Shown: one piece after another, positions 8,140-18,736 of the stretch
How the letters are laid out: each line of letters opens with the position of its first letter
Position numbering within the stretch: position 1 is the first letter of the stretch
Assembly (NCBI RefSeq): GCF_024169655.1
Contig: NZ_JALJWV010000001.1
Span: forward strand, 1,245,001 to 1,309,000
DNA from: Pseudomonas marginalis
Lineage (GTDB): Bacteria; Pseudomonadota; Gammaproteobacteria; Pseudomonadales; Pseudomonadaceae
Direction of reading: 5' to 3'
DNA length: 64,000 nucleotides
Position numbers and translations under genes: made by a program
The notes under the pieces: generated by a model
Told to the model about the DNA's origin: nothing
The model's database searches: none
What the model saw: only the letters and a program-made list of their open reading frames with translations

Positions 8140-9480
8140 TCAGTCGCGCTTTTCAGCCCACAGGTCGTATTCGTCGGCATCGGTCACGGTGCACCAGACT
8201 TTGTCACCCGGTTTCAAACCGCTGGCATCGTCGATAAACACGTTACCGTCGATTTCCGGTGCGTCGAAGAAGCAGCGGCCCACGGCGCCTTGCTCGTCGA
8301 CTTCGTCGATCAGCACTTCGATTTCCTTGCCGATGCGCAGTTGCAGGCGCGCCGAGCTGATCGCCTGCTGGTGCGCCATGAAACGCTCCCAACGGTCCTG
8401 CTTGACGTCATCCGGCACCACGGCCAGGTCCAGCAGGTTGGCCGGAGCGCCTTCCACCGGCGAGTACTGGAAGCAACCGACGCGGTCCAACTGGGCTTCG
8501 GTCAGCCAGTCGAGCAGGTACTGGAAGTCTTCCTCGGTTTCGCCAGGGAAGCCGACGATGAAGGTCGAACGGATGATCAGATCCGGGCAGATCTCGCGCC
8601 AGTTCTTGATGCGCGCCAGGGTCTTGTCTTCGAAGGCCGGGCGTTTCATGGCCTTGAGCACTTTCGGGCTGGCGTGCTGGAACGGGATGTCCAGGTACGG
8701 CAGGATCTTGCCGGCGGCCATCAACGGGATCAGCTCGTCCACATGGGGGTACGGGTACACGTAATGCAGGCGCACCCACACGCCCAGGCTGCTGAGGGCT
8801 TCGCACAGTTCGGTCATGCGGGTTTTCACCGGCGCGCCGTTCCAGAAGCCGGTGCGGTATTTCACGTCGACGCCGTAGGCACTGGTGTCCTGGGAGATCA
8901 CCAACAGCTCTTTCACGCCGGATTTGACCAGGCGCTGGGCTTCGTCGAGCACGTCACCCACCGGGCGGCTGACCAGCTTGCCGCGCATCGACGGGATGAT
9001 GCAGAAGCTGCAACTGTGGTTGCAGCCTTCGGAAATCTTCAGGTAGGCGTAATGGCGCGGGGTCAACTTGATGCCTTGCGGCGGCACCAGGTCGATCAGC
9101 GGGTTGTGGTCCTGGCGCGGCGGCACCACTTGATGCACGGCGTTGACCACCTGCTCGTACTGCTGCGGACCGGTCACGGCCAGCACGCTCGGGTGTACGT
9201 TGCGGATATTGCCTTCTTCCACGCCCATGCAGCCGGTGACGATGACCTTGCCGTTTTCCTTGATGGCCTCGCCGATCACTTCCAGGGATTCCGCCTTGGC
9301 CGAGTCGATGAAGCCACAGGTGTTGACCACCACCACGTCCGCGTCCTGGTAAGTGGACACGACGTCATAACCTTCCATGCGCAGTTGCGTCAGGATGCGT
9401 TCGGAGTCGACCAGAGCCTTCGGGCAACCCAGGGAAACAAAGCCGACCTTGGGGTTGGCTTTTGCGATGGTGGTGGACAT
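8140..9480 (-). CDS. rimO: ribosomal protein uS12 methylthiotransferase RimO
   Basis: A 446-aa radical-SAM methylthiotransferase that adds a methylthio group to the conserved aspartate of ribosomal protein S12. Domain order is an N-terminal UPF0004 domain ('[17 protein letters not shown]') with three cysteines that ligate one 4Fe-4S cluster, a radical-SAM core with CxxxCxxC in '[17 protein letters not shown]', and a C-terminal TRAM domain ending 'WAEKRD'. ATG 9480 gives the standard family start; the 20 upstream residues of the longer frame are non-homologous. Its promoter is probably at 9593-9621. kup is divergent from it, the same pair as PA0916/PA0917 in P. aeruginosa. Confidence 0.95.
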   Translation of the reverse strand: MSTTIAKANPKVGFVSLGCPKALVDSERILTQLRMEGYDVVSTYQDADVVVVNTCGFIDSAKAESLEVIGEAIKENGKVIVTGCMGVEEGNIRNVHPSVLAVTGPQQYEQVVNAVHQVVPPRQDHNPLIDLVPPQGIKLTPRHYAYLKISEGCNHSCSFCIIPSMRGKLVSRPVGDVLDEAQRLVKSGVKELLVISQDTSAYGVDVKYRTGFWNGAPVKTRMTELCEALSSLGVWVRLHYVYPYPHVDELIPLMAAGKILPYLDIPFQHASPKVLKAMKRPAFEDKTLARIKNWREICPDLIIRSTFIVGFPGETEEDFQYLLDWLTEAQLDRVGCFQYSPVEGAPANLLDLAVVPDDVKQDRWERFMAHQQAISSARLQLRIGKEIEVLIDEVDEQGAVGRCFFDAPEIDGNVFIDDASGLKPGDKVWCTVTDADEYDLWAEKRD

Positions 9481-9792
9481 GTCTAACCTCGGTATTGAAT
9501 GACGCCGCCAGTCGGGCACGACAAGGCGGTAGACGGGCACTTAGCGCACTCGTGAGAGAGGGGCTTTTATGCCTCTGATCAAAAAGTGCGCAATTCTAGC
9601 GACGGGCAACGCACTTGACCAGCTTTATGCAGGGAAATACGACGAGTGCTGCGCTATGCTTCGCGCCGTTGCTCGCGGGTGAAATCCTTGGGTCAATAAA
9701 ACGTCTGTTACGAGAAGTAAAACAGCGCATGCTAAGGTCAGCTTAGATGCGTTGTTTATAAGAGACCTCAGGTCATAGGGCAGGAGTGGTTG
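9481..9792. other. rimO/kup divergent intergenic region
   Basis: A 312-base region holding the control sequences of both genes. Apart from a good sigma-70-type promoter facing rimO and a plain ribosome-binding site (CAGGAG) before kup, I see no riboswitch fold, repeat or small open frame worth calling. Confidence 0.4.
9593..9621 (-). promoter_or_regulatory. probable sigma-70 promoter for rimO
   Basis: Reading the minus strand, TGGTCA (9616-9621, 4/6 match to TTGACA) is followed after exactly 17 bases by TAGAAT (9593-9598, 5/6 match to TATAAT). This gives a leader of roughly 100 bases before rimO. Confidence 0.5.
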
Positions 9793-11694
9793 ATGGGTCA
9801 GGCAAGTAGTCAGGCAGCGGGTGCCGAGCATTCCAACGCCAAGCCGATTGGTATGCTGGTGGCAGCGGTCGGGGTAGTTTACGGCGATATCGGGACCAGC
9901 CCGCTCTACACCCTTAAAGAGGTGTTCAGCGGAAATTATGGGGTTCAGGTCAACCATGACGGAGTCTTCGGGATCCTGGCGCTGATCTTCTGGTCGCTGA
10001 TCTGGGTCGTTTCGATCAAGTATGTGTTGTTCATCCTGCGCGCCGACAACCAGGGTGAGGGCGGCATCATGGCCCTTACCGCGTTGGCGCGGCGGGCGTC
10101 GTCGCCGTATCCGAAACTGCGCTCGGTGCTGGTAATTCTCGGGTTGATCGGCGCGGCGCTGTTTTACGGCGACAGCATGATCACCCCGGCAATCTCGGTG
10201 CTCTCGGCGGTAGAAGGCCTGGAACTGGCCTTTGAGGGACTTGAACGCTGGGTCGTGCCGTTGTCGCTGGTGGTGCTGGTGGGCCTGTTCCTGATCCAGA
10301 AACATGGCACTGACCGCATCGGCAAGCTGTTCGGGCCGGTCATGGTGTTGTGGTTCCTGGTGCTGGCGGGCCTGGGCGTGCATGGCATCAGCCAGCATCC
10401 GGAAGTACTCAACGCGTTGAACCCGGTGTGGGGTGTGCGTTTCTTTATAGTCCACCCTGGCATGGGTGTGGCGATTCTCGGCGCCGTGGTGCTGGCATTG
10501 ACCGGTGCCGAAGCGCTGTACGCCGACATGGGCCATTTCGGGCGCAAACCCATCGCCCGTGCGTGGTTCGCCCTGGTGCTGCCGGCGTTGGTGCTCAACT
10601 ATTTCGGCCAAGGTGCGCTGCTGCTCGAAAACCCCGAAGCGGCGCGTAACCCGTTCTACCTGCTCGCACCGAGCTGGGCGCTGATTCCGTTGGTGGTGTT
10701 GTCCACCCTGGCCACGGTGATTGCGTCCCAGGCGGTGATTTCCGGCGCGTTCTCCCTGACCCGTCAGGCGATCCAGTTGGGTTACATCCCGCGCATGCAC
10801 ATTCAGCATACGTCCAGCGCTGAACAAGGGCAGATCTACATCGGCGCGGTGAATTGGTCGCTGATGGTCGGCGTGATCCTGCTGGTGTTGGGCTTCGAGT
10901 CGTCCGCCGCGCTGGCTTCAGCCTACGGCGTGGCGGTGACTGGCACCATGCTGATCACCAGCATCCTGGTGTCGGCAGTGATGCTGTTGCTGTGGAAATG
11001 GCCACCGGTGCTGGCGATTCCGGTGTTGATCGGTTTCCTCTTGGTGGACGGGCTGTTCTTCGCCGCCAACGTGCCGAAAATCATCCAGGGTGGTGCGTTC
11101 CCGGTATTGGCGGGGATCGTGCTGTTTATCCTGATGACGACCTGGAAACGCGGCAAGGAACTGTTGATGGACCGCCTCGACGAGGGCGGCCTGCCGTTGC
11201 CGATCTTTATCGGCAGTATCCGTGTGCAGCCGCCCCATCGCGTGCAGGGCACCGCCGTGTTCCTCACCGCGCGGCCCGACGCGGTGCCGCATGCGCTGTT
11301 GCACAACCTGCTGCATAACCAGGTGCTGCACGAGCAAGTGGTGTTGCTGACGGTGGTCTACGAAGACATTCCCCGCGTTCCCGCCGCACGGCGCTTCGAG
11401 GTGGATGCCTACGGCGAAGGGTTCTTCCGCGTGATCCTGCACTTCGGCTTTACCGATGAGCCGGACGTGCCCGAAGCGCTGAAGCTGTGCCACCTGGATG
11501 ATCTGGATTTCAGCCCGATGCGCACCACGTACTTCCTCAGCCGCGAAACGGTGATCGCCTCGCGCATCAAAGGCATGGCCCGCTGGCGCGAAGGCTTGTT
11601 TGCGTTCATGTTGAAGAACGCCAACGGCAACCTGCGTTTCTTCAAACTCCCGGTCAACCGGGTGATCGAGCTGGGCACCCAGGTCGAAATGTAA
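9793..11694 (+). CDS. kup: low-affinity potassium transporter Kup
   Basis: A 633-aa inner-membrane K+/H+ symporter of the Kup/HAK family. The diagnostic N-terminal segment '[19 protein letters not shown]' is present, followed by about twelve transmembrane helices and a C-terminal cytosolic domain of about 170 residues ending in '[17 protein letters not shown]'. Motifs such as '[19 protein letters not shown]' and '[16 protein letters not shown]' are conserved. ATG 9793 is used; the TTG directly before it would add one residue. A terminator follows at once, so it is monocistronic. Confidence 0.95.
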   Translation: MGQASSQAAGAEHSNAKPIGMLVAAVGVVYGDIGTSPLYTLKEVFSGNYGVQVNHDGVFGILALIFWSLIWVVSIKYVLFILRADNQGEGGIMALTALARRASSPYPKLRSVLVILGLIGAALFYGDSMITPAISVLSAVEGLELAFEGLERWVVPLSLVVLVGLFLIQKHGTDRIGKLFGPVMVLWFLVLAGLGVHGISQHPEVLNALNPVWGVRFFIVHPGMGVAILGAVVLALTGAEALYADMGHFGRKPIARAWFALVLPALVLNYFGQGALLLENPEAARNPFYLLAPSWALIPLVVLSTLATVIASQAVISGAFSLTRQAIQLGYIPRMHIQHTSSAEQGQIYIGAVNWSLMVGVILLVLGFESSAALASAYGVAVTGTMLITSILVSAVMLLLWKWPPVLAIPVLIGFLLVDGLFFAANVPKIIQGGAFPVLAGIVLFILMTTWKRGKELLMDRLDEGGLPLPIFIGSIRVQPPHRVQGTAVFLTARPDAVPHALLHNLLHNQVLHEQVVLLTVVYEDIPRVPAARRFEVDAYGEGFFRVILHFGFTDEPDVPEALKLCHLDDLDFSPMRTTYFLSRETVIASRIKGMARWREGLFAFMLKNANGNLRFFKLPVNRVIELGTQVEM

Positions 11695-11704
11695 GCGGCT
11701 GTTG

Positions 11705-11733
11705 AACGGGAGCCGGCAATCGGCTCCCGTTTT
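11705..11733 (+). terminator. intrinsic terminator of kup
   Basis: A stem of 11 base pairs (AACGGGAGCCG/CGGCTCCCGTT) with a 5-base loop is followed by TTTT, ten bases after the kup stop. Confidence 0.75.
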
Positions 11734-11785
11734 ACCTTCTGAACCCTGTGCGATCCCTCGTTGTCGACTAGGCTCTAAGCACTGT

Positions 11786-11888
11786 TGTGTAGGAGCGGGC
11801 TTGCCCGCGAAAAACCTTAACGGTAACGCGTCGATCCTGGATAAACGCGGCGCCCATGAGGCTTTCGCGAGCAAGCTCGCTCCTACAG
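11786..11888. repeat. paired REP palindrome (TGTAGGAGCGGGCTTGC type)
   Basis: Inverted arms at about 11786-11812 (TGTAGGAGCGGGCTTGCCCG) and 11862-11888 (its complement, with GAGCAAGCTCGCTCCTACA) flank a 50-base spacer. This is a second REP class common in Pseudomonas, different from the GTGGGAGGGGG type. It fills the gap between kup and the flavin oxidoreductase gene. Confidence 0.8.
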
Positions 11889-11919
11889 AAGTGCCCAAAA
11901 AGCCAAGAAGAGGTGCGCC

Positions 11920-13026
11920 ATGAGTCAGTTGCTCGAACCCTACACCCTGCGCCAATTGACCCTGCTCAATCGCATTGCCGTGTCGCCAATGTGCCAATAC
12001 TCCAGCGTCGATGGCCTGGCCAACGACTGGCACCTGGTCCACCTCGGCAGTCGCGCCGTCGGCGGGGCCGGGCTGATTTTCACCGAAGCCACCGCCGTCA
12101 CCGCCGAGGGCCGTATCACCGCCGAAGACCTGGGCCTGTGGAACGACGCACAGATCGCCCCGCTGCAACGCATCACGCGCTTTATCGCGGCCCAGGGCGC
12201 GGCGGCCGGGATTCAACTGGCCCACGCCGGGCGTAAGGCCAGCACCCATCGGCCGTGGATCGGCAAGCACGGTAGCCTCAAGCCGGAAGACGGCGGCTGG
12301 GTGCCGGTGGGGCCGTCGCCGATTGCCTTTGACCCGAACCACACGCAGCCCCGTCCGCTGGACGACGCGGGGATCGAGCAAGTGATCGCTGACTTTGTCG
12401 CCGCAGCCAAGCGCGCGTTGACCGCCGGTTTTGAAGTGGTGGAGATCCACGCCGCTCACGGTTACCTGCTGCATCAATTCCTCTCGCCCATCAGCAATCA
12501 GCGTCAGGACCAGTACGGCGGAACCTTTGAAAACCGTATCCGCCTGGTACTGCGAGTCACCGAAGCGGTGCGCGAAGTCTGGCCGCAAGACCTGCCGCTG
12601 TTTGTGCGGGTGTCGGCCACCGACTGGGTGGAAGACGGCTGGAACCCCGATGAAACCGTGGAGCTGGCGCGCCGCCTGAAAGACTTGGGCGTCGACCTGA
12701 TCGACGTGTCCTCCGGCGGCACCGCCGCCAACGCCGAGATCCCCATCGGCCCCGGCTACCAGACGCGGTTTGCCGAGCGCGTGCGCAAAGAGTCGGGCAT
12801 CGCCACCGGCACCGTGGGCATGATTACCGAGCCGGCCCAGGCCGAACACATCCTGCGCACCTGCCAGGCCGACATCATCTTCCTCGCCCGAGAACTGCTG
12901 CGTGACCCTTACTGGCCGTTGCATGCCGACGATGACCTGGGTGGGCGCAAGGCGACCTGGCCGGCCCAGTACCAGCGGGCGACCCATCGGGATCAGCCGA
13001 TTCATGAGTCTGATCTCAGGGATTGA
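11920..13026 (+). CDS. Old Yellow Enzyme family NADH:flavin oxidoreductase (XenA/YqjM class)
   Basis: A 368-aa TIM-barrel FMN ene-reductase. The class marker 'VSPMCQYSS' near residue 25 carries the flavin-tuning cysteine of XenA/YqjM-type enzymes. The substrate-binding pair is in 'EIHAAHGYLLHQFLSPISNQR'; 'GIQLAHAGRKAST' and the C-terminal 'DIIFLARELLRDPYWPLHA' are standard FMN contacts. Such enzymes reduce activated C=C bonds and nitro or nitrate ester compounds using NAD(P)H; the physiological substrate is usually unknown. It lies alone between a REP element and its own terminator. Confidence 0.9.
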   Translation: MSQLLEPYTLRQLTLLNRIAVSPMCQYSSVDGLANDWHLVHLGSRAVGGAGLIFTEATAVTAEGRITAEDLGLWNDAQIAPLQRITRFIAAQGAAAGIQLAHAGRKASTHRPWIGKHGSLKPEDGGWVPVGPSPIAFDPNHTQPRPLDDAGIEQVIADFVAAAKRALTAGFEVVEIHAAHGYLLHQFLSPISNQRQDQYGGTFENRIRLVLRVTEAVREVWPQDLPLFVRVSATDWVEDGWNPDETVELARRLKDLGVDLIDVSSGGTAANAEIPIGPGYQTRFAERVRKESGIATGTVGMITEPAQAEHILRTCQADIIFLARELLRDPYWPLHADDDLGGRKATWPAQYQRATHRDQPIHESDLRD

Positions 13027-13044
13027 TCCTTCATCGGCTCCAAC

Positions 13045-13075
13045 AAAACCCACCCTGACCCGGTGGGTTTTTTTT
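13045..13075 (+). terminator. intrinsic terminator of the flavin oxidoreductase gene
   Basis: AAAACCCACC/GGTGGGTTTT form the stem, followed by a further run of T's; it starts 18 bases after the stop codon. Confidence 0.85.
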
Positions 13076-13297
13076 GCCGGGAGCTGTGGGATATGGCTGT
13101 AGGTATTTATTCCTGACCCAATTATTTAAGTGAATACTCTAAAAAAATCCCACACGTCACGAGATTGTTTCTACGCTTAGGGTAAGTCTGATTTCTGGCC
13201 CAGGGAGTCAGTCGGTTTGTCTACCGAGGCATTGCGCTTCACGGCAGGCGGGTAATGGGCACACGGAGTTTTTGATCGATATCAGGAGAAACAGTCC

Positions 13298-13483
13298 ATG
13301 GCCAAGTCCTATGGTGTAGCGGGTGTGGTGGCGTCTTTTCTGAACCGCGGGGTGTCCTTGCGCGCCCGAAGGTTGAGTTCCGATGAGGCTGAATTGGTGG
13401 CGCAGTATCGCGCCCTGACCGAGAACGATCAGGTGGCGATGCGCTATCTGATTGGGGCGATGAAAAGTGTGTCGCGGTTCTGA
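13298..13483 (+). CDS. small protein of unknown function, 61 aa
   Basis: A 61-residue, basic, cytoplasmic-looking protein with no signal peptide or membrane segment. A good ribosome-binding site (CAGGAG) sits 11-12 bases before ATG 13298. The sequence is mixed, with an N-terminal 'VAGVVASFLNRGVSLRARR' and a helical C-terminal half ending 'DQVAMRYLIGAMKSVSRF'. I do not recognise a named family. The strong start signal and normal codon use make it more likely real than not. It stands alone, convergent with opgD. Confidence 0.6.
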   Translation: MAKSYGVAGVVASFLNRGVSLRARRLSSDEAELVAQYRALTENDQVAMRYLIGAMKSVSRF

Positions 13484-13541
13484 GCGGTCTGTGACCCATG
13501 GGGGGGCGGGCAAGGCCGCCCCCACAGTGAGGGTCAGGGTG

Positions 13542-15167
13542 TCAGGTGTATTTGCGCAGCGCCGGTGCCGGCGGGAAGTACTGGTACAACCAGGTTTCAC
13601 TCAAGGTGCGGTCCTGGGTGCGGATAAACAGGCGCAGCTCCACCGGCTCCACGCTGTCGCTGGTTGGGTACCAGTCGAACAGGATGCGATAGCCCTTGAT
13701 GTTGTCCAGCACCAGCACGCTGAAGTCTTTCACTTCACCGTTGGAGCAGGTCACCACCGGCTCGATACCGGTGCCGGGTGGCAGGCGATCCAGGCCGCCG
13801 CCCTTGAAGTCCACGGCAAACCGGCGCGCCCAGACGGGCGGGTAATGCTCGCCCGGTGCCCAACCCTCGATGAAACCGCCCATGCCTGAACGCGTGGCGT
13901 CGACTTGCGCCAACGATGTGCTCACCGGCGGCAGGGCGCTCCAGTACAACTTGTAGCCATAGTTGAGCGAATCCCCCGCGGCCACGGGTTTTTTCGGGGT
14001 CCAGAAGGCCACGATGTTGTCCAGGGTTTCACCGGTGGTCGGGATCTCCAGCAGGTCGATCGAGCCTTCGCCCCACGCGGTGGTCGGTTCGACCCACAGG
14101 CTTGGGCGCTTGCTGTACCAGTCGACGGTGTCCTGGTAGCTGGCAAATTCATGGTCGGTCTGCACCAGGCCGAAGCCTTTCGGGTCGGTGTCGGCGAACG
14201 CATTGAATTGCAGCTTGGCCGGGTTGTTCAGCGGACGGCAGATCCACTCGCCGTTGCCGCGCCACATCGCCAGGCGGTCCGAGTCATGGATTTGCGGGTG
14301 GAGGGTGTCGCACATGCGTCGTTCGTGGGTACCACAGCTGAACATGCTGGTCATCGCGGCAATGCCCAGTTGTTCGATGGCGGTGCGCGCATTGATGTTC
14401 GCGTCGATGGCCATCACCACCTGGCTGGCCTGGCAGTCGATATCGAAACGGTAGGCGCCGGTGGCGCTCGGCGAGTCGAGCAGGGCGTAGACCACAAAGC
14501 GCGTGGCGTTTTTGTCCGGGGTTTCGAACCAGAACTGCGTGAAGTCGGGGAATTCCTCGCGTTTTTTCGCGTAGGTATCAATCGCCAGGCCGCGTGCGGA
14601 AAGGCCGTACTGCCCGGTGGAATCCACCGCGCGGAAGTAACTGGCGCCGAGAAACGACAGCACGTCATGGCGATCCAGCTCCGGCGCCTTGAACAGCTTG
14701 AAGCCGGAGAAACCCAGGTCGCCGGTCAGTTGTTGGGTGTCGACCGTGGATTTTTCATAGTTGAACAGCGAAGGGCGGAAATGCACTTCGCGCGCTTCAC
14801 GGGTCTTGGGGTCGACGCTGTGCATGCGCACGGGCGTCTTGAAGCCCATGCCGACGTGGAAAAACTGCACGTCCAACTGGCCGTTCAATTCCTTCCACAG
14901 CGAATGGTTGCCGTCGTAGCCGATGGCATTGAAGTTCTGCGGTGTCATGGTCGCCAAGGTTGGCGGCAGCACCTGTTTGGTGTCTTTATACGCGGTCCCG
15001 GCGAGTTGCTTGGCCTGGGCCTTCAGCGTTTCGAAATCGAACGCCACGGCCTTGCCGTCGGCGGCGCGGTTCCCGGCCCAGGCCTGCGCGGCCAATAGGC
15101 CGCTGGCCGATAAACCGGTGTAAGCCGCAATGGCCATGGACGCTTTGAGCAAATTCCTGCGGTGCAT
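13542..15167 (-). CDS. opgD: periplasmic glucan biosynthesis protein OpgD (MdoD)
   Basis: A 541-aa periplasmic protein of the OpgG/OpgD family, which shapes the backbone of osmoregulated periplasmic glucans. The N-terminus '[18 protein letters not shown]' is a twin-arginine (Tat) signal, the trait separating OpgD from Sec-exported OpgG. The mature part has the family's beta-sandwich domains, with blocks such as '[24 protein letters not shown]', '[14 protein letters not shown]' and '[10 protein letters not shown]'. The length equals that of E. coli OpgD (551 aa) within a few residues. opgG and opgH are not in the window. The following 350 bases upstream hold only a REP pair. Confidence 0.93.
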   Translation of the reverse strand: MHRRNLLKASMAIAAYTGLSASGLLAAQAWAGNRAADGKAVAFDFETLKAQAKQLAGTAYKDTKQVLPPTLATMTPQNFNAIGYDGNHSLWKELNGQLDVQFFHVGMGFKTPVRMHSVDPKTREAREVHFRPSLFNYEKSTVDTQQLTGDLGFSGFKLFKAPELDRHDVLSFLGASYFRAVDSTGQYGLSARGLAIDTYAKKREEFPDFTQFWFETPDKNATRFVVYALLDSPSATGAYRFDIDCQASQVVMAIDANINARTAIEQLGIAAMTSMFSCGTHERRMCDTLHPQIHDSDRLAMWRGNGEWICRPLNNPAKLQFNAFADTDPKGFGLVQTDHEFASYQDTVDWYSKRPSLWVEPTTAWGEGSIDLLEIPTTGETLDNIVAFWTPKKPVAAGDSLNYGYKLYWSALPPVSTSLAQVDATRSGMGGFIEGWAPGEHYPPVWARRFAVDFKGGGLDRLPPGTGIEPVVTCSNGEVKDFSVLVLDNIKGYRILFDWYPTSDSVEPVELRLFIRTQDRTLSETWLYQYFPPAPALRKYT

Positions 15168-15521
15168 AGAGACAACCTGTCGTGAGCAAATCCCGCGCCG
15201 GCCCTGGCACGTGCTGGATCAGAAATAACGGTTCGGACCTACCTTCGGCCAAACGCAACGGACATTAAACAGACGCCGCATAGCTTAAGCGGTTCGATGG
15301 CGTAGGAAAAATGATTGATAGCGGGATGATGGCTTGGCAAATGCGACAAGACATTTCCGGGCCGTGAGTGAGCACATTACCCGGGAATTATGAAGGTCCG
15401 ATGTGGGAGGGGCTTGCTCGCGACAGGCGCCTGGACACCGCGTTTAATCGGATGCCCCGCATTATCGTTGGCGTTCTTCGCGAGCAAGCTTGCTCCTACA
15501 GTCAAGGCATCAGGGCGAGGT
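15168..15521. other. intergenic region upstream of opgD
   Basis: This stretch separates opgD from the 3' end of patD. Besides the REP pair at 15401-15502 it should contain the opgD promoter. I see no further open frame with a ribosome-binding site. Confidence 0.35.
15401..15502. repeat. hybrid REP pair
   Basis: The left arm (15401-15423, ATGTGGGAGGGGCTTGCTCG) begins like the GTGGGAGGGG class, while the right arm (15478-15502, GCGAGCAAGCTTGCTCCTAC) is of the GTAGGAGC class. Only the central GCTTGCTCGCGA portion is complementary, so the element pairs two REP subtypes around a 54-base loop. Confidence 0.7.
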
Positions 15522-16946
15522 TCAGTGCTTGAACATCACATGGCGCACGGTGGTGTAGTCCTCCAGCCCATACATGGACATGTCCTTGCCATACCCCGAC
15601 AGTTTCTGACCGCCGTGAGGCATTTCGCTGACGAGCATGAAGTGGGTGTTCACCCAGGTGCAGCCATACTGCAAGCGCGCAGCCAAGCGATGGGCGCGTC
15701 CCACGTCGGCGGTCCATACGGATGACGCCAGACCGTAGTCCGAATCGTTGGCCCAGCCCAGCACCTGTGCTTCATCGGCGAACTTGGTCACCGACACCAC
15801 CGGGCCGAACACCTCGCGGCGCACGATCTCATCGTCCTGCTGCGCATCGGCCAAAACCGTCGGTTCAAAGAAGAAACCGTTGCCTTCCACCGCTTTGCCG
15901 CCGGTCACCAGGCGGATGTGCGGCTGCGCCACGGCGCGTTCGACGAACCCGGCCACGCGGTCGCGGTGTTGCGCGGTGATCAGCGGGCCGAGCTCGGTGG
16001 TCGGGTCATCCTGCAAGCCGTACTTGATGCTGGCGACTGCGGCGCCGAGTTTCTCGACGAACGCGTCGTAGATCTCCGCTTGGGCATAGATGCGGCAGGC
16101 CGCGGTGCAATCCTGGCCGGCGTTGTAGAAACCGAAGGTGCGAATGCCTTCCACCGCCGCCTCGATGTCGGCGTCGTTGAAGATGATCACCGGTGCCTTG
16201 CCGCCCAGCTCCATGTGCATGCGCTTCACGCTGTCGGCGGTGCTGGAGATGATATTGGCGCCCGTGGCGATGGAGCCGGTCAGCGACACCATGCGCACTT
16301 TAGGATGGTTCACCAACGGGCTGCCCACGGTAGGCCCACGGCCGAAGACCAGGTTGAGTACGCCAGCCGGGAAAATCTCCGACGCCAGTTCGACCATGCG
16401 CAAGGCGGTCAGCGGAGTTTGTTCCGACGGCTTGAGCACCACGGTATTACCGGCGGCCAGGGCCGGGGCGATTTTCCAGGCGACCATCATCAATGGGTAG
16501 TTCCACGGGGCGATGGAGGCGATCACGCCCACCGGATCGCGGCGGATCATCGAGGTGTGGCCCGGCAGGTATTCACCGCCGGCCGAGCCGCTCATGCAGC
16601 GGCTGGCGCCGGCGAAGAAGCGGAACACATCGGCAATCGCCGGGATCTCGTCATTCAGCGCAGCGCTGTAGGGTTTGCCGCAGTTGTCCGACTCCAGTTT
16701 GGCCAGCTCTTCGCCGTGGGCTTCGATCACGTCCGCCAGTTTCAACAGCAGCAGCGAGCGATCCTTGGGCGCGGTTTGCGACCAGCTTTCAAACGCCGCA
16801 TCGGCGGCACGCACGGCGGCGTCGACCTGGGCTTCGCTGGCTTCCTTGATTTCCACCAGCACACGGCCCAGCGCCGGGTTGAACACCGCTTGTGCCGGGC
16901 CTTCGCCTTCGACCAGTTGGCCGTTGATCAAAAGTTTGGTTTGCAT
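15522..16946 (-). CDS. patD: gamma-aminobutyraldehyde dehydrogenase (PatD/YdcW)
   Basis: A 474-aa NAD-dependent aldehyde dehydrogenase that oxidises 4-aminobutanal, made from putrescine, to GABA. The Rossmann block '[28 protein letters not shown]' is present. The catalytic glutamate lies in '[17 protein letters not shown]' and the catalytic cysteine in '[17 protein letters not shown]', a version of the motif typical of PatD. The length equals E. coli YdcW (474 aa). GGAGGAATGAACC precedes ATG 16946. It is last in the ydcS-T-U-V operon, the same position ydcW has in E. coli, which ties uptake of putrescine-like amines to their catabolism. Confidence 0.92.
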   Translation of the reverse strand: MQTKLLINGQLVEGEGPAQAVFNPALGRVLVEIKEASEAQVDAAVRAADAAFESWSQTAPKDRSLLLLKLADVIEAHGEELAKLESDNCGKPYSAALNDEIPAIADVFRFFAGASRCMSGSAGGEYLPGHTSMIRRDPVGVIASIAPWNYPLMMVAWKIAPALAAGNTVVLKPSEQTPLTALRMVELASEIFPAGVLNLVFGRGPTVGSPLVNHPKVRMVSLTGSIATGANIISSTADSVKRMHMELGGKAPVIIFNDADIEAAVEGIRTFGFYNAGQDCTAACRIYAQAEIYDAFVEKLGAAVASIKYGLQDDPTTELGPLITAQHRDRVAGFVERAVAQPHIRLVTGGKAVEGNGFFFEPTVLADAQQDDEIVRREVFGPVVSVTKFADEAQVLGWANDSDYGLASSVWTADVGRAHRLAARLQYGCTWVNTHFMLVSEMPHGGQKLSGYGKDMSMYGLEDYTTVRHVMFKH

Positions 16947-17006
16947 GGTTCATTCCTCCAAAAAACTATTGTTATTGCCCTGAAGAAACCGGGTTCAATG
17001 GAAAAG

Positions 17007-17816
17007 TTACTTACCGCCACTGCCTGCCACGCTTTCACCGCCGCGGGTCAGGTAATAGGCACCCAGAATCGGGAACATCGTCACGATCATCACCAGCATC
17101 GCCACCACGTTGGTCACCGGCACATCCCGCGGGCGACTCAACTGGTTGAGCAGCCACAGCGGCAAGGTGCGCTCATGCCCGGCGGTGAAGGTGGTGACGA
17201 TGATTTCGTCGAACGACAGTGCAAACGCGAGCATGCCGCCGGCCAGCAGCGCCGAGCCCAGGTTGGGCATGATGATGTAGCGGAAGGTCTGCCAGCCGTC
17301 GGCGCCCAGGTCCATCGAGGCTTCGATCAGGCTGTGGGAGGTGCGGCGCAGGCGGGCGATCACGTTGTTGTAGACGATCACCACGCAGAAGGTCGCGTGG
17401 CCGACGATGATAGTGAACATCCCGGGCTCGATGCCCAGCGTCTTGAAGGTCGCCAGCAGGGCGATCCCGGTGATGATCCCCGGCAGCGCGATCGGCAGGA
17501 TCAGCATCAGCGACACGCCTTGCTTGCCGAAGAACTCGCGGCGATACAGCGCGGCTGAAGCGAGCGTGCCGAGGACCATGGCGATCAGGGTGGCAATGGC
17601 TGCGATCTGCAGCGACAGCTTGATCGCTTCGAGTACGTCGGGGCGGGCGAAGGCCACGCTGAACCACTTCAGGGTGAAACCCTGGGGCGGAAAGCTGAAC
17701 GCCGCTTCTTCGGTATTGAAGGCATACAGGAAGATGATCAGGATCGGGAAGTGCAAAAACACCAAGCCGCCCCAGGCCGCAATCTTCAAGCCGAGTGATG
17801 ATTTCTCAGAGTGCAT
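17007..17816 (-). CDS. ydcV: polyamine-type ABC transporter permease YdcV
   Basis: A 269-aa inner-membrane permease of the PotC type with six predicted helices. The EAA loop that contacts the ATPase is '[31 protein letters not shown]'. Its start overlaps the end of ydcU by 11 bases, a sign of translational coupling. Together with YdcU it should form the membrane channel of the importer. Confidence 0.92.
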   Translation of the reverse strand: MHSEKSSLGLKIAAWGGLVFLHFPILIIFLYAFNTEEAAFSFPPQGFTLKWFSVAFARPDVLEAIKLSLQIAAIATLIAMVLGTLASAALYRREFFGKQGVSLMLILPIALPGIITGIALLATFKTLGIEPGMFTIIVGHATFCVVIVYNNVIARLRRTSHSLIEASMDLGADGWQTFRYIIMPNLGSALLAGGMLAFALSFDEIIVTTFTAGHERTLPLWLLNQLSRPRDVPVTNVVAMLVMIVTMFPILGAYYLTRGGESVAGSGGK

Positions 17817-18735
17817 CGAAGGCCCCCAGGCGTTTGACGATGGACAGGTAAACCGCGATCAGCACGATCGGCACCAGGGTGAACGCCGCGGCCATGGGCA
17901 TGTTGCCGATGGCGCCTTGCTGGGCGTACACCATGCCGCCGACGAAGTAACCCGGCGGCCCGATCAGTTGCGGCACGATGAAGTCGCCCAGGGTCAGCGA
18001 AAACGTGAAGATCGAACCGGCCGCAATCCCCGGCACCGACAGCGGCAGGATCACTTGCATGAAGGTCTGGCGCGGCTTGGCGCCCAGGTCCGCCGAAGCC
18101 TGCAGCAACGACGGCGGCAAACGCTCCAGCGATGCCTGGATCGGCAGGATCATGAACGGCAGCCAGATATAGACGAACACCATGAACCGCCCCAAGTGCG
18201 AGGTGCTCAAGGTGCTGCCGCCCACGCCGGGAATCCCCAGCACGAACTGCAACACCGGCTCCAGGCCCAGGTGCTGCACAAACCATTGCGCCACGCCGCC
18301 CTTGGCCAGCAGTAAGGTCCAGGCATAGGCCTTGACGATATAGCTGGCCCACATCGGCATCATCACCGCGATATAGAAAAACGCCTTGGTCTTGCCCGTG
18401 GTGTAGCGCGCCATGTAATAGGCGATCGGGAAGGCGACGACGGCACTGGCGATCGACACCACAATCGCCATGCTCAGGGTGCGCAGGATGATGTCGAAGT
18501 TCGACGGCTGGAACAGCGCGGCGAAGTTGGCCAGGGTCAGGTCCGGTGTGACCGCCATGGTGAAGTCGTCGAAGGTGTAGAAGCCTTGCCACAGCAGGGT
18601 CAGCAACGAGCCCAGGTAGATCGCGCCGAACCAGATCAGCGGCGGTATCAGCAGCATCGCCAAGTAGAGGTTGGGCTTGCGGTACAGCAGGTTGGAAAAC
18701 CTGCGCATCGGCGGTTGGGTCAGGGCCAGGCTCAT
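17806..18735 (-). CDS. ydcU: polyamine-type ABC transporter permease YdcU
   Basis: A 309-aa PotB-type permease. After a cytoplasmic N-terminus, six helices are visible, beginning with '[20 protein letters not shown]'. The EAA loop is '[31 protein letters not shown]'. It starts one base after the ydcT stop and overlaps ydcV by 11 bases, so the three genes are tightly coupled. Confidence 0.92.
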   Translation of the reverse strand: MSLALTQPPMRRFSNLLYRKPNLYLAMLLIPPLIWFGAIYLGSLLTLLWQGFYTFDDFTMAVTPDLTLANFAALFQPSNFDIILRTLSMAIVVSIASAVVAFPIAYYMARYTTGKTKAFFYIAVMMPMWASYIVKAYAWTLLLAKGGVAQWFVQHLGLEPVLQFVLGIPGVGGSTLSTSHLGRFMVFVYIWLPFMILPIQASLERLPPSLLQASADLGAKPRQTFMQVILPLSVPGIAAGSIFTFSLTLGDFIVPQLIGPPGYFVGGMVYAQQGAIGNMPMAAAFTLVPIVLIAVYLSIVKRLGAFDAL

Positions 18736-18736
18736 G

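Noticed and set aside
13497..13528. GGGGGCGG/CCGCCCCC hairpin after opgD
   Set aside because: Stable stem but no T-run on the minus strand; cannot be called an intrinsic terminator.
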